This document shows positions 25,734-38,390 of a DNA stretch of 64,000 nt, in pieces. The notes under the pieces are model-generated. The model saw nothing but the letters and a program-made list of their open reading frames with translations, did not search any database and was not told the DNA's origin. Numbering within the stretch: position 1 is the first letter of the stretch; the number at the start of each line of letters is the position of its first letter. Both the position numbers and the translations under genes were made by a program. Source of the stretch: Trifolium pratense (Eukaryota; Streptophyta; Magnoliopsida; Fabales; Fabaceae); the NCBI RefSeq assembly GCF_020283565.1, contig NC_060061.1:23411362-23475361 (forward strand), in the 5' to 3' direction.

Positions 25734-27832
25734 CAGAAATGCTATTGGGACACAAAATGCAAACAAAAATACAACAAATAAAGGGTAAAATGGTCAATTG
25801 CTTTTCAGTATACCTTTAGTATTTTTATTTTCATTTTTTTCTTTCCTTCTCAATTGCTCAAACGCAAGAACCACGCGACAAACCTCCATCATCGCCATCT
25901 TCATCGATTCTCAGCTCAAGCTTCTCCCTCTCTCCAAAATTCCTTCTCCCTCTCTGCGACAAAGCCCTAACAGATTTGTCCCCTCTCTTTGACGAAATCA
26001 GAGATGTTACTACGTTGAACTCATTCATCCGATTCAAGGTTAGTTCATTCTTCCTTTTGATTCTGCTCTTCTCCTTATTCTTCAAAATATTTTGATTTTA
26101 ATTTCCCTTTTTCCTTATGGTTATTTGATATGCATGATTTAGGGTATAAATTGGGGATTCTAATTCTGTGAATATGTTTAATATTGATTTTCTCAACTTA
26201 ATTTCATGATTCTAAACTTAGACAAAACTGAAATCATATTAGTAGTTTAAGTTGTGGAATTATGTTTGCTGTAATGTTATGAGTTGAAAAAAAATAACAT
26301 GATAATCACAGCAAGACAAAAAAAACAGTAGTCATGTGTTAAAATGTGGGCAGTTGTTTGAAACACTTGGTTAATGTAAAAGTTTCTGTCAAAAATTGAA
26401 AAGTTGACACAAGTTTTGGGTGGTGAAATCATGAATATGCCCCTCTTATGTTTCTATTTTGACAAAATTGAAATCATGTTATTAGTTTAAGTTGTGGAAT
26501 TATGTGTTGTAATGTAATGTTATGATCAGTTGAGAAAATTAACATGATAAACACAGGGAAAACAATGTGGGTAGTCACGTGTTAATGTGTGGGTAGTTGG
26601 TCGAAAATTTGGTTAAGTTAAAAGTTCTGTCAAATATTGGAAGGTTAACATAAGTTATGTTGCTTGTAATACTTTATTTTTGCAACTTATGATACGATTG
26701 ATTTAATTGTGTTCTTTTATGCAGTTTTGTGGTGACACTTGCACTCAAAATAAAAATTTCATGGACTGTTCTAATAAGACGGTAGATTGTGGTAGTAGTG
26801 GTCATGAATTTATTGAAATAGCTTGGATAAACTTCTCATACCTGCTAAGCTGCGAAGGGCATTCTCGGCAGCTAGTTGTTGAGCATCCTTCCTTGTCCTA
26901 CCAATACCAAAGCCTATTTTCTCACCAATGTATAGTACCTAAACCAAGGCATCAGACAATTTCAAACACAGGTTATGAGTAATATAAAACAGAAAACTAG
27001 ACCTAAAGCTAAAGCTAAGTTTATTTCAGACTCAAGTAAAATGTGACAACTTTGCCAACAAAGGTTAAAACACGGTAACATTCAAATATGAGGAGCAATG
27101 GCAACCAAAAGTGGCAATGCATACTATTAGGCCACAATGACATTTTTACAGGAAATTTAGTGCAAATCAAATAACATTTAAGATGATGATAGAAGACTGG
27201 GAAATGACATTGGGCAATAGTCAAGCACTCAAGCAGTTCATGATTAATTTTTTATTTTGGTTACATTAGAGTCATGAACCTAAGACCTCATACATACTAC
27301 TCAAACCCCTCAATCAGAAATATATCAAAATTAACCTAGAAATATCAAAGTTAAGAATCAATCTAGCACCCAATCAGAGAATCAAAACCCTAAGCAAAGT
27401 CAATACCTTGAAATCGAAATTTGAGGTGAAGATGGCGAAGATATTGAAATCGGAATGAAATTGAATCTTTTGTGTTGAAGCGATTTATGCGATCTATGCG
27501 AGCAGCAAGGTGAAGATGGCGATGAATCGATGTTCTGTGAAGGTGAAGAATGATGAAGATGTGTGAGCAAGATGAAGATGAAGATGAATCGATGAAGGTG
27601 AAGATTGTTTTTGGAAGAATAAGAGAAGTGAGAAGGAAAACGATGAAGGAACGATGAAGGTTGCGATTGCGATGAGAAGTAGGTTTGTCGCGTGGTTCTT
27701 GCGTTTGAGCAATTGAGAAGGAAAGAAAAAAATGAAAATAAAAATACTAAAGGTATACTGAAAAGCAATTGACGATTTTACCCTTTATTTGTTGTATTTT
27801 TGTTTGCATTTTGTGTCCCAATAGCATTTCTG
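25734..27832. mobile_element. Pack-MULE-like element carrying gene fragments
   Basis: TAAAAGTAG flanks both ends (25725-25733 and 27833-27841). The terminal inverted repeats start CAGAAATGCTATTGGGACAC and stay nearly identical for about 160 bp. There is no transposase. The 2.1-kb body has unique sequence with exon-like pieces: on the plus strand a candidate exon from 25860 to a donor at 26039 and another after the acceptor before 26725; on the minus strand the dsRBD exon at 26842-26938. Inverted ends with a 9-bp duplication and host coding pieces are the mark of a Pack-MULE. Confidence 0.8.
26842..26938 (-). pseudogene. Captured exon of a dsRNA-binding-domain gene
   Basis: Between a TTTAG acceptor and a GGTATGAG donor on the minus strand the frame reads [20 protein letters not shown] and ends [13 protein letters not shown]. 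The pattern G-x-G-x-(T/R)-(R/K)-K-x-A-x2-x-AA-x2-AL is the C-terminal half of a double-stranded-RNA-binding domain. Among plant proteins it most resembles the domain in CPL1/CPL2 RNA polymerase II CTD phosphatases, as far as memory allows. Neighbouring exons are missing, so it is a fragment inside the MULE. Confidence 0.55.
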
Positions 27833-27887
27833 TAAAAGTAGCATGAGATTGGTAAGTGCAATGTGTGATTATTGTGGCAATACTATT

Positions 27888-28431
27888 TGTTCTGGACTGG
27901 GCCAAGAGCTGACCCAATTCCGGTCCTACTCGAACTAAGGAGGACGACCCAATCAAATACGGTCTCCTCGTCCATGTCAGCACATGATGTGGCCTCCTCA
28001 ACGCGTCATCATGGCATGACAATCACGTGTTCCTCGCACGGCCACCTTTCAGCCAACGAGCTTATCCATTATCCTAAGATCGTGGAACGGCTCATCCAGG
28101 ATAGCAGCGAATAACCGCTCTCCCCACGATCTACGGGCAGTCCTGGCAATCGAGATTATTGGGCCTGCTTAGCATGACCCATTAAGCCGACCTTTGGCCC
28201 AGCATTGAGGGCACTATATAAGCTCTCCTATACAGGAGCCATGTATTCTATTCTTTACACTTTCATTTTCTCTCTTGTATCTCTTGTGCTCTCTCTGACT
28301 TTGGCATCAGAGCGCTTGCAGGTACAACCCCCCCCCCTCCTCCGTGGATCAACTGCTTGGATCACCGTCAACTACCTGCTCAACGGACGATTACTGGCCA
28401 TCACACCTACTCTGATCAACAGGTTAGATCA
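27888..28431. mobile_element. Solo LTR of an LTR retrotransposon
   Basis: The sequence begins TGTTCTGGACTGGGCC and ends TTAGATCA, flanked by CTATT on both sides (27883-27887 and 28432-28436). It is GC-richer than its surroundings, has a promoter-like ACTATATAAGC near 28212, and then TTTGGCATCAGAGCGCTTGC, as seen in plant gypsy LTRs. No internal region follows, so it is a solo LTR left by recombination. Open frames here are not genes. Confidence 0.82.
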
Positions 28432-28519
28432 CTATTGAATATGCTCTTCATGCTTTGAGTGTCCTCTATAGCTTTGTCACTTTGGTTAAATTTAGTTGAA
28501 GAAAGTTTAAGGCAAATAT

Positions 28520-29900
28520 TTCTTTGTGGGTGATCTCTATTATTGGATAGACTATAACATGAACAGCAACATGGGAAAATTTAATGGTGTAGAGTGGAAG
28601 GTTATTTGGGCACTTGCATGTCATTATGAAGCTTCTTTTTCCAGACCAAGTAATTTAGCTATAGAAGTAATGGGGCGTTGTCTTTCCTATCAAGAAGTTA
28701 CTCGTGACTTAGTTGTAGCAAAGTGGCCTACTTATGAAGTTGTTATGGTAGGATGGAAATGTCCCCAAGCTGGTTGGGTGAAGTTAAAGGTATTTTGGAT
28801 GTTATCACACCTTAGAAATTTTCAGTTACACCCCAAACCCAAAAAAAAAATACTCCTACCTCATTCTAATTTGTTATTTTATTAATCATTTGGTTCTCGG
28901 AAAAAGAAAATCCCGATAATTTGAAATTCGCCTGCGAAATAAGTAAAACTTGACCAATAATTAATAAAAGACTATTGTTAGTGTGGCATGCGAATCTATG
29001 AGCGGTTTGGAAGTGGTGGAATGATGCAATTTTTGCAACAGGCAAGCCTCGGTTATGGAAGTGGTGGATATGATTAAAAGTCTTTCATGCCCGTGGTTAT
29101 TGGCTGAAAGTCAAGACTCCTTGTTCGTTTTATAAGTGGTTCTTGAACCCGATTAATTGTATGCTTAAATAAAGTTAGGTTGCATTGCTTGGGTGCTATT
29201 TATACTTTATCTATTTTGGTGGATCCAGTACCACATTGTACTCTCACTCACCTTTTCTTATATTAATAATAATATATTATCTTTTGCTGTTAGAAAAATT
29301 TTTGCTATTTCTTTTACTAATTAATTTTCACAAATTTTCTTCTGATGTGAATGTGGCCATTATAATTATGTGGGAAGTGATAGGGAGAGCCAAGACCAAC
29401 AAGCAACAAGGTTGGGTATAGTTGCCTTGCCATATGTTAAAACAAATTAGAACATTCTATCTCTAGTTTATTCTTTTTCTTCATCCACCAAAAACCACCC
29501 CTCTAAGTTATTTTTTTTCTTATTTTTTCATTTAAATAAGTAGTTTTCACATATTTGTTTGTTGTCCCGCCTTTGTGCGGTGTATTTATTTTATCCCGTT
29601 TTTGTGCGGTGTTTATTTGTTTCAGATTGAAAGATTAATTTTGATCTAGTGCAGATTCAATCAATGTTGACTTTGATGTCATCAACGCTTCAGATCCTGA
29701 GGCATGAATATTCCGGACACTTCAATATAGTCGTATTTAAATTTGTAGGCATATGTAATTTTCCGTTTTATGCTATTAACATGGATACTGTGAGTTTGTT
29801 CGCAGATTTATCATTTTTGTTTTAACGACTTTGAATTTGTATTGAATCGATGTACTCTATCAATTTGAATGAATGAATATCGTTTACGTAAAAAAAACAC
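28520..29900 (+). pseudogene. Non-LTR retrotransposon (LINE) relics
   Basis: About 28740-28790 reads VVMVGWKCPQAGWVKLK, like the start of the RNase H domain of plant LINEs. At about 28980-29080, VWHANLWAVWKWWNDAIF matches the conserved W-x2-W-x2-RN-x-x-F block. The block 29640-29900, with GAATTTGTATTGAATCGATG and CTCTATCAATTTGAATGAA then oligo(A), is a LINE-like 3' tail also present at 36815-36915. Stops and reordered pieces show decay. Confidence 0.55.
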
Positions 29901-31215
29901 GGAAAAGAGTTGAGAACAATTAAAATGGCAACTAATTAAGTCTATATGTCATAGAGCTACTACTAATCTAAGGAAAACATTAAAGAAAGTTAATAATTGG
30001 ATAATAATCTAAAAGGCCAAAAAAAGATAGTACTACTACTAATCTAAAATGGCAAGTAATCAAGTCTATACTAGCTAGTAGCAGCACAATTAAGAAACTG
30101 AAATCAAATTAGTAATAGAAGATGCTATTAATGGATGATTATCATCACAAGTATGGCATGAAGTGGTTGTAGAGAAAAGCCAAATCCACAATAAGGATGA
30201 GAAGACCAGGAATAAGTAGAAATGAAAAGAGTAGTCAAAAGAGTAGTGAACTTGTTGGAAATAGTAGTACAAAAAGTAATTTAAGAAGGAATTAGTGTGG
30301 GGATAAAAATAGAAAGAAGAAGCACAATGGAATATGTATTCAAATTTTTCAATTCATCAATTTCTTGTGCTCAAAGAGGCAGTGTAACTGTAGATAACTA
30401 ATATTAAGTCACATAGGACAACTTCCTTTCAGAATTTGGATCCTCGGCTGCGAAAGTCTCTACTGCACCTTCTGCTGCATTATTCCTCTCTCTTTTCTTT
30501 CGATTTTGCCAGACATTTGCGATTGTTCTTTCATACGCATAGCCATGGCCGGCAGCACCAAGTACCATCACTTTCTGCAATTTACCCATCTTCTTTAAAA
30601 CTACCACCAAGTACCATCAGTGTATTTCTTCATCTCAATACTCAACATTTGATTTTAATTTTATAAAAAAATTCTATCATTGTAACAAATCTACAAAAAT
30701 CCCAGTAATTCACAACATGATCAGATCAACAAACAAGAGGATAAATTTTGCTTTTAATCCTTTTTGTTCCAAACCAAACAAAGCAAAGGGGTATATGGAT
30801 GAGGTCATGAGGACTCTTGAACATAGTGGTGGAATCAAGAGCTTAATCAATAATATTATAAACTCTTACGTAAAATTATATGACTTTTAAAATAGGGGAT
30901 CAAAACTTAAAAAAATTGAAAATATGGGACAAAACTGCATTTAAGTCTTAATTTAATGAAAATAGTCATTTTGTTTATATAAAATAATGCATTTAAATTC
31001 TCGACTAAAGTATAAAATGAGAAAATCAAATACTGTTATATTTATTCATGCATCCAATCAAAATACACAATATATTTCCGTAAATCTTCAAAACCCCTCA
31101 TTAAAGGGAGTAACTCCTTTTATTTTTTAATTTTTTTTTTTAATTTTTTTATAATTTGACTGTACATATACATAAACTAACGATAAATAGGTGTTAGAAG
31201 TGAAAGAAAAACTAA
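29901..31215. other. Intergenic, downstream of the kinase gene
   Basis: No firm gene. A minus-strand frame at 30404-30610 includes GAAGHGYAYERTIANVWQNR, which I do not recognise. A GC-richer patch at 30430-30560 might be a captured exon. The rest is AT-rich. Confidence 0.4.
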
Positions 31216-34200
31216 TTAATTAAAACTTGAAGACCTGCTGCTCCATCGGTCTTTCAAGTTTTCACTATGGTCTGTACTACTAGAAGATGTACTGTCTTCA
31301 TCAACACCAAGTAATGCAAGAGTTAGGTGTAACTCTGTACTTGAATTTGGATACACTTCATCATCAATGTTTTCTTCATTCTCTGAATGTTCATTGAAGC
31401 AATATTCAATTTCATCACCCCCTTTTAGGATCTTCAGTATCTGTGTACATAGCAATGATAAACTTTATGAGCTAAAGGATCTTCATTGTATCATTAGTAA
31501 TGTGACTTCATATTGAGAATTTGACAATTTCAGTGTCATTTGTTATTAGATTTAATTGGTATTTACCGTTAGTGTTAAAACAACTACGTATCCATTCTAT
31601 GATTATATGCATGCGTAATTTTTTTTACACCTACGGTGTATAACAATTAAACTATGTTGTTTCTTACCTGATTAAATTTAGGACGAAGTCTAGCAGCCCG
31701 TGTGATGCATAAAGATGCTGCTAAAACCATTCTTTGCATTTGGGTTTCATCAATCTTCCCTTCTAATTTTGGATCTAACAAACCTTTGATATTTCCACTC
31801 TCTATTATTGGTTTTGCCTGAAAATGAAACAATTGAACCATAACCAGATGATCTCGTCGGTTTGATATCTGATTCGGTTTGTAAAACATTGATATTTAAG
31901 CCGAAGATAATTTGTATTTAGTCAAAACTTATTCTAATTGGAGTTAGCTCTTACCCAAGCTACCAAGCTCTCCTGTCCTTTGCAAGATTCAGAGCTGATT
32001 GGTTCCCTACCTGATATCAATTCAAGTAGTACGACACCAAAGGCATAGACATCGATCTTATCGCTGACTTTTCCATACATGAAGTATTCAGGAGCAAGGT
32101 AACCAAATGTTCCTACTACATCTTGTTTTGTCAAAAAGGATGAAGTTGTTGGTCCCCAAATAGCAAGTCCAAAATCAGACAACTGCAACAAAAAGGACAA
32201 TCATGAGTATTCATTGATCAATTTTACACATGATGTTCATTTCAATACTAACAATGATATCGAAAACTTTTTTATTACTTGTGGTTCAAGTTCCTTGGAA
32301 AGAAGAATGTTTGAAGACTTGATATCTCTGTGTATAACAGGCTTCAAAGCTTCTTTGTGTAGGTAATCAAGCGCCTCGGCGATTCCAACAGCTACATTAA
32401 ATCTCACTTCCCATGATAAAAGGGATCCATCCTTGTTCTTTCCTACATCCACTTATAAATTCATATAAGCATTTTTCCATTTATAGGCAATTTATACTAT
32501 GATCAAAATGCGAAAACAAAAATACACTTAAACTTTACCATGTAGATTTTCCTCTAAGCTTCCTTTAGAAAAATAATCATAAACAGATATTAAAGTATTG
32601 TCCTCTATGCAAATTCCATGTAGTTGAGTAATGTTTTTGTGCTTCAATGAGGATATTATTTCCATCTCAAAGGCAAAATCTTTCAATGCTTCTTTTGATG
32701 AATTCAATACTTTAACTGCAATTGGCTTTCCGTCAGGGAGTACTCCTTTGTACACACGGTTGCTCCCGCCTTTCCCGATCAAGTTATCTGCAAAGAAATA
32801 CAAGATTATAGCATATTATAATATAAATAAAACACAGTTTGCGTATCTACATTACATCATGTAGCGGAATCTTCATCTATCTTTTATCAACAAGTTTTTT
32901 CGTGCGCACGAGTCCAATATGCTAGTTTTTATTTAAAAAGTGAGGAAGATCATAATAAGTGTTCCAACCTGAAGAGAATTGGCTTGTGCAGGAGTTGAGA
33001 TCCTCAAGGCTGAACCACTTGCAATTAAGTGAATTTAGATTTAATATCCCTTCTATGCCTTTTGGTAGTAGAACAGATGAAGGTGAATAATTTTTGAAGC
33101 TCTCATCCTCAATTTCACTGATGCTCCTCTCGAATAGATTTTCGTCGCTGGAAGATGATTGAGAACTACTATGTGGTGAACGATCTGGTAAGGTCATTAC
33201 CCATTGTACTACAGACATGTCCCTTCCATGATGGTTTGGTGACATTTCTGAATTCGCTCTGCGGAGTAAAGGCCATCCAAGCTTCGGCTCAGAAGGGTCG
33301 CCTACAAACATGGATATCGACCGTGACTTGTACTTTTCTGATTCCTCAAGTGTTTCTTCTTTCGATTCCTTGGTATTTTGGCGCGGCGATTTCTCACTCT
33401 CCATCACGGGAAAACCAAATTCAGATTGGATTATTTTGTCACTCAGGTTATCTATGCTTGCTAAACTTGGACTTGGATCCAATATAAGACTACCTGACAC
33501 AAATGGAAACAAAACTTACTATACCTTTTTGTCACTAACTCATAACAATATAATATAACTTCTCTATTAGACTGATGTACGAGGTCTGTTTGGATTGACT
33601 TATTTGAGTTGATTTACTGGAATAAGCACATGTGAGACTATTTGAAACAGTTTATGACATATGACGTAAGCTGTTTTCAACTTATTCCCATAAGATCTAT
33701 AAAGTAGCTTAAGAAAATACTAGCTTATAGTTTATATGAAAGAAGTTAGTCTTTATTTTATCTTTCGTTATAGAAATAGCTTATACGTAAGCGCTTACAC
33801 AATATTATAAACGTTTATGCATAAACGTTGAATTAAGATGTTTATCCAAAGCTGGCCTTGGCCTAATCAAGGACGCAAATATGAACCTGATGGTTGTTTA
33901 TTGTTACACCTTCCAAAGACAATCCTTGAATCTTGGATGGCCAGAACATTGATGGTGGGTGGAAGCCGTTTGGCGCAATATTTAGCTGTGGCAGATTTAC
34001 CCCTGCAATTGAAAGTTGAAACATGTTTTAGTCTTTTATAGACTAACCAAAAGAACATAATTTTGTAAAATACAAGCTGCACATACCCTACCACGAGAGC
34101 CAAAGCACCCTGGTTTCTTGCTTCTCTAACAAGAATATCCTTAATGGACTTTCCTGTTAAGATTTGACCAGAAAGACCAACCTGAAATCCAAATAAACAA

Positions 34201-34872
34201 CATAAGTTTTGTTAAGGGCATGTAGAGTCTACCCCCTCACGTTATGAGGTATTGTCTGCTTTTGGCTGTATGTGAGCCCTCATGGTTTTGTCCTTTGTAA
34301 AAGGTGTCTCAGTGAGTTGAGGAGTGTGAGTGTTGTATAGTATAAACTATACTTAGTCTCAATTCACAAGCCATGTCAGACTTTCAGATGTACCGAAACA
34401 GTTTCCCAACCCGGCTATTGAATTTGAATGAAAAAATATAAGATGTAAGAAGAAAAAAAAAAAAACTTTTTTCTATGTACCTTCTTCATATCACACAAGC
34501 CTTCATAAACCTCTAAATAGCCATCTATGAGGCTCTTGTTTTTGGAAACATAATCTGCATTAAAAAAGTAACTTATTTCACTACTAAGAATGACAAAATT
34601 AAAGGGAAAAAAAAAACTAAAAATACATAAAAGTTGTGAAATTGATTACCTGAACTTTTAGTTTTAACTACATGTATAGCAATAACAGAATCACCAGGTT
34701 GAGCAACTTTAATAATAGCCCAATTGAGAAGCTGTCTGCTTTGGTTATCTATTCTAATCCCAACAAGAACAAATCTCTTTTCAACTGTCATTGTGTTGTT
34801 CTGTTTTGTTATGTTCAATCCCAAAACATCTCTTGATTCATTTCCTCCAGGTTCTTTTCTGAACCATCTCAT
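31216..34872 (-). CDS. Receptor-like cytoplasmic kinase with N-terminal universal stress protein domain
   Basis: Ten coding exons on the minus strand: 34872-34650, 34554-34481, 34181-34087, 34002-33887, 33493-32969, 32787-32539, 32442-32279, 32182-31955, 31817-31668 and 31440-31216. All have GT-AG borders with agreeing phases, for 682 residues. Residues about 25-165 form a USP/adenine-nucleotide alpha-hydrolase-like domain ([37 protein letters not shown]). A Ser-rich linker follows, then a kinase domain from about 345: [11 protein letters not shown], Lys370 in AVKVL, HRD 465-467, DFG 485-487 and [20 protein letters not shown]. All catalytic residues are present, so it should be active. There is no signal peptide or membrane segment. 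The family includes rice and legume proteins named STUNTED and Arabidopsis At2g16750. Intron 4 holds a hAT-like insertion (about 33575-33835). Confidence 0.92.
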
Positions 34873-34902
34873 ATTCTCTGTGAAACATAACTACTATCAT
34901 GG

Positions 34903-35925
34903 TTAAAACTTGAATCTAACACATGAGAATACTAAGAGATATATTTATGGCAAGAGAGAGAGGGGGGTGAAAAGTACTATTGAAAATGAAAATCACATGA
35001 CATATTGAATGTAAATAACAGTATTATTATTACATCACCACCAATAGAGTCCTTCAATATTATTGAATGTGAAATTTATGGCATTAAAATATTGTTGAAA
35101 AAAAAGACAAGAAACGACAAAATTGTTTTTATGGAGACATGCTTTATTTAACTGAATTTACCGGTGAATTGCATCACAGCAAGCTTACCTGCTTCAACTA
35201 AATTAATTAATTAAATTTCTTGAATAGAAATAGAAATAACGAGGAGACAAATTAGGTTTTGAAGAATTTTTTAAAAAAAAAAAACTAAGAAGAAGAAGAA
35301 GGAAGTGTTGTTAAGGGAAAAAATTGCCGCGAAAAGAAAGGATCGTGAGATGTATTTGTTTTGTTATGTGTTGTTTTGTTGTTGATTAATTAATTAATTG
35401 ATTAATTAATGATAATGATAAAACAATAACCGCAAGTGAAGATTTGTTTAGTTACGGAGAGTAGAGTGTAACCGGACATTTTAGTGGGAAAGCCTTGATA
35501 ACCGGTCGTGTTACATGAACCGATGGAACACGATTCTTACGGGGACTCAATAATCATACTTATTATATTGCATTTCATATTGTTGAAACACTTGCAGGAT
35601 TGGTTAGTGGTGTACACTGCATTTTTTTTTTTAAAATAGCACTAATATATCTGATAACAATTGGCTAATCGCTTCACAATTTTTTTGTCAAGTTATTTAA
35701 TGGCTAAAAATTTCATCATTAAAATGAATAAATGAGATGATTGAATTTCAAACTCTGGCTAAGCTCACGGAACGCTTCACACAAAATTTTATAACTGTGA
35801 TTTGAGTTTAATGTTTTGGTTAGTATTTTCTTTTTTTTTAAGGATGTTTAAATTACATTTTGGTTTTTTTAATGTCAAAATATACACTATTCTTCTCTAT
35901 TATGTAAACTATATATATTATAGAA
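34903..35925. other. Upstream region of the kinase gene
   Basis: Non-coding. It probably holds the 5' UTR and promoter of the minus-strand kinase gene, with GAA/AGA-rich sequence at 35275-35310 and TTAATTAATTAATT repeats at 35380-35410. Nothing else is recognisable. Confidence 0.45.
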
Positions 35926-35938
35926 AATTACACAATTC

Positions 35939-36090
35939 ACCGATCGTTAGTTGGTTCAGTGGTGATTGACGCTGAACTTTGTAGGGAGAACCACGATTCG
36001 ATCCCCCGCAACTGCGATTGGAAGGGGGCTGGAACCACTTGATGACAGAACTGAACCCCGAACCAGATTAAACTGGTGGTGAAAGCAAAA
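35939..36090 (+). mobile_element. Full-length SINE
   Basis: It starts CACCGATCGTTAGTTGGTTC with an A-box-like TTGGTTCAGTGG, has B box GATTCGATCCC, a body ending GGTGGTGAAAGC, and an oligo(A) tail. AAAATTACACAATTC flanks it exactly (35924-35938 and 36091-36105). Confidence 0.88.
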
Positions 36091-36299
36091 AAAATTACAC
36101 AATTCTTTCTAAACTACCACTTGGTAATTTGAAAGTATTTATCCAACAAACAATGAAAACAAACCATTAGCATGCGAAATAAAAGTTTGTTACAAGTTAC
36201 TTATTTAATTTGTTCTCATTAATTATTGGATAAATACGTGGAAAATATCAAAGGGTCGGATAAGTTTTACCTTCAACCCTCTTAAAGTAAGCTTTAATT

Positions 36300-36431
36300 G
36301 TACCCGTGAGCTTAGCTCAGTTGGTAGGGACATCGCACTATATGTGCAGGAGCCCGGGTTCGAACCCGAGACACTCCACTTATTCACCTTTAAGGTGGAT
36401 TTTCTAGCCACTAGACTACTTGACAAAAAAA
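36300..36431 (+). mobile_element. Full-length tRNA-derived SINE
   Basis: tRNA-like head: GTGAGCTTAGCTCAGTTGGT (A box) and GGTTCGAACCC (B box), then a body ending TTCTAGCCACTAGACTACTT and oligo(A). AAGTAAGCTTTAATT flanks it exactly (36285-36299 and 36432-36446). It is of the widespread plant Au/legume SINE type, by recall. The clear pol III boxes suggest a fairly young copy. Confidence 0.9.
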
Positions 36432-36446
36432 AAGTAAGCTTTAATT

Positions 36447-38390
36447 TCATTCATCTCATTTTTTTTACATCAAAAATATCCTTCGCGCGCAACTGTAGAG
36501 AATAATTTCACGCACCGGTCAAGGATCGAACCCAAGACCAAATTGATTAAGGGACTCAAGTATCTACATCTCACTATATATTAAAAACTATATTTCTCTA
36601 ATTTAATAAACACACTTCACTTTAATATAGGTCCTTTAAGTTTTTTGGATAATAGTTAGATCCTTTAACATTTTTAAGTAATATATATGTCTTTCTAACA
36701 TGTTGCACCATTATAATTTCAATTAGCCTATATTACCTTATTGCATCGTAGTTGTTAACGTTGACTTCCACCATAGTGAGTACTAATATAAATGTTGTGT
36801 GTTTCGGTTTTATTTTTAATAATTTTGAGTTTGTATTGCATCGATGTACCCTATCAATTTTAATTTTTTTAAGATATACCTAATCAATTTAAATGAAGAA
36901 ATACAATTTGTTGAGTAAAAAAAGAAGTTGAAGTTAGGAATATTGCTGGTGAATAAAAGATTCCCGGTGCACATATTTAATTGAGAATTTTTATGCTTTA
37001 TATATATTCTGGTGGTGTGAATTTGTTAATAGAACCAAACAAAAAGGACCAATGTTTCACTAACTATATATGCTTTATTGCAGCCACCGCTCAACAAGAA
37101 TGTAACAGTACTTGTAGAGATCCCCGTGTGATAAATGAATTTGTCACTTTGAACATGTTAGTTACGGTAGTTTAATTTTTATTTTTTTAGGCTGCAATGA
37201 TAATGATGATTAATCTTTGTTAAGAAATATGTGAAGCACATAAAATGTAACTTTTCCTTCCAACTAAATTTTTTTCTGGCACGCGAGTCGGAAATTAAAC
37301 TCCTGATCATATGGTTAAGTGACCCAATATTCTTTGCCACAAATTTTTTTTTGGTACATACATGTTAATTACTAGTTTAATAAGGTTGCTTTACTAGATA
37401 AACTTGAGACTGGCAATGAAATTAAAGTTGAACACGTTAAATAATCAGATTCTTTTACTTGCTCCACTAATTTTCAAAGTCTAAACTATTACCTTTCAGG
37501 TTTCAAGTTGAATACTTGCCACGTTTTCTTGTTCTTTGGTGAGAAAATATGAGACTAGTAATCTTTTGCATTATCTTATATATTAGGTACAACAGAAAAT
37601 GGTACGTTTTTGTTTGGTTTGTTGTGACTGGAGTTTATTCTTTTTTTCTATTGAAATAAATTAAACGGTGATATGATATGTATGCATCCGTCATAAAATA
37701 GCTAGAAAAGTAAAACTACAGTTTAATATTGCTAAAGTCATTAGATAATTTTGAAAAACATATAGAATCTGAATAAGAAGTTAAAAACCAATTAATATAA
37801 AGTCATCTATGATAATTATTATCTCATGATAGTACAAAAGACTGAATGAACGGTCTAATTGGAAAAATAGCACTAGTATTATTTTCATTTGTTCCCTTCT
37901 TCCATTGGTCAACTTAATTTTTATTTTAAATAAGGAAAATCAACAAGAATACAATTTTTAAAAAATATAAAAACCAAGCAGTTCATGCCTCACAATCGCA
38001 AGGGCTCCCCACAGATTCTATAAACAGTACATGAGATTAATGATGTTATGGCCTACAGTCTACTCAACAATTGGAGTCAAGTATAAGAATTATTTGTTGG
38101 AAGAATATTAATGATTTAATGGGATAAGCCCTATTACATTTTTTTTTTAAAAGAAAAACACCAACTATAAGCATAGCATTAGATTTTTTTTATTTACAAA
38201 AGCATAGCATTAGATTAGATGGTGTCAATTTTAATTTTTTTTTTTAAAAAGCCAAAATATATTAATAAGAAGTAAGTATATAAGAAGTGCCAACAAAATA
38301 CGTACAAAGTGTTTGTACCAAAAAAAAAAACGTACAAACTGTCACACAAGATGGGTCAAATTCTCAATAAGAAATGACCTTAAGCACTTT
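36447..38390. other. Intergenic with LINE tail and SINE-like pieces
   Basis: No gene. Minus-strand SINE-like B-box pieces occur near 36520-36540 (GGTCAAGGATCGAACCCAAG) and 37278-37310. A LINE 3' tail (GAGTTTGTATTGCATCGATG then CCTATCAATTT) lies at 36826-36915 and resembles the one ending at 29900. The remainder is AT-rich unique sequence. Confidence 0.5.

Noticed and set aside
28301..28313. TTGGCATCAGAGC as a primer-binding site marking an LTR end
   Set aside because: The TG...CA borders with exact CTATT duplications place it inside the LTR, so it is probably not a primer-binding site.
36300..36375. tRNA-like sequence with A and B boxes, looking like a tRNA gene
   Set aside because: It continues into a SINE body with oligo(A) and has 15-bp target duplications, and the acceptor stem does not pair as in a tRNA.
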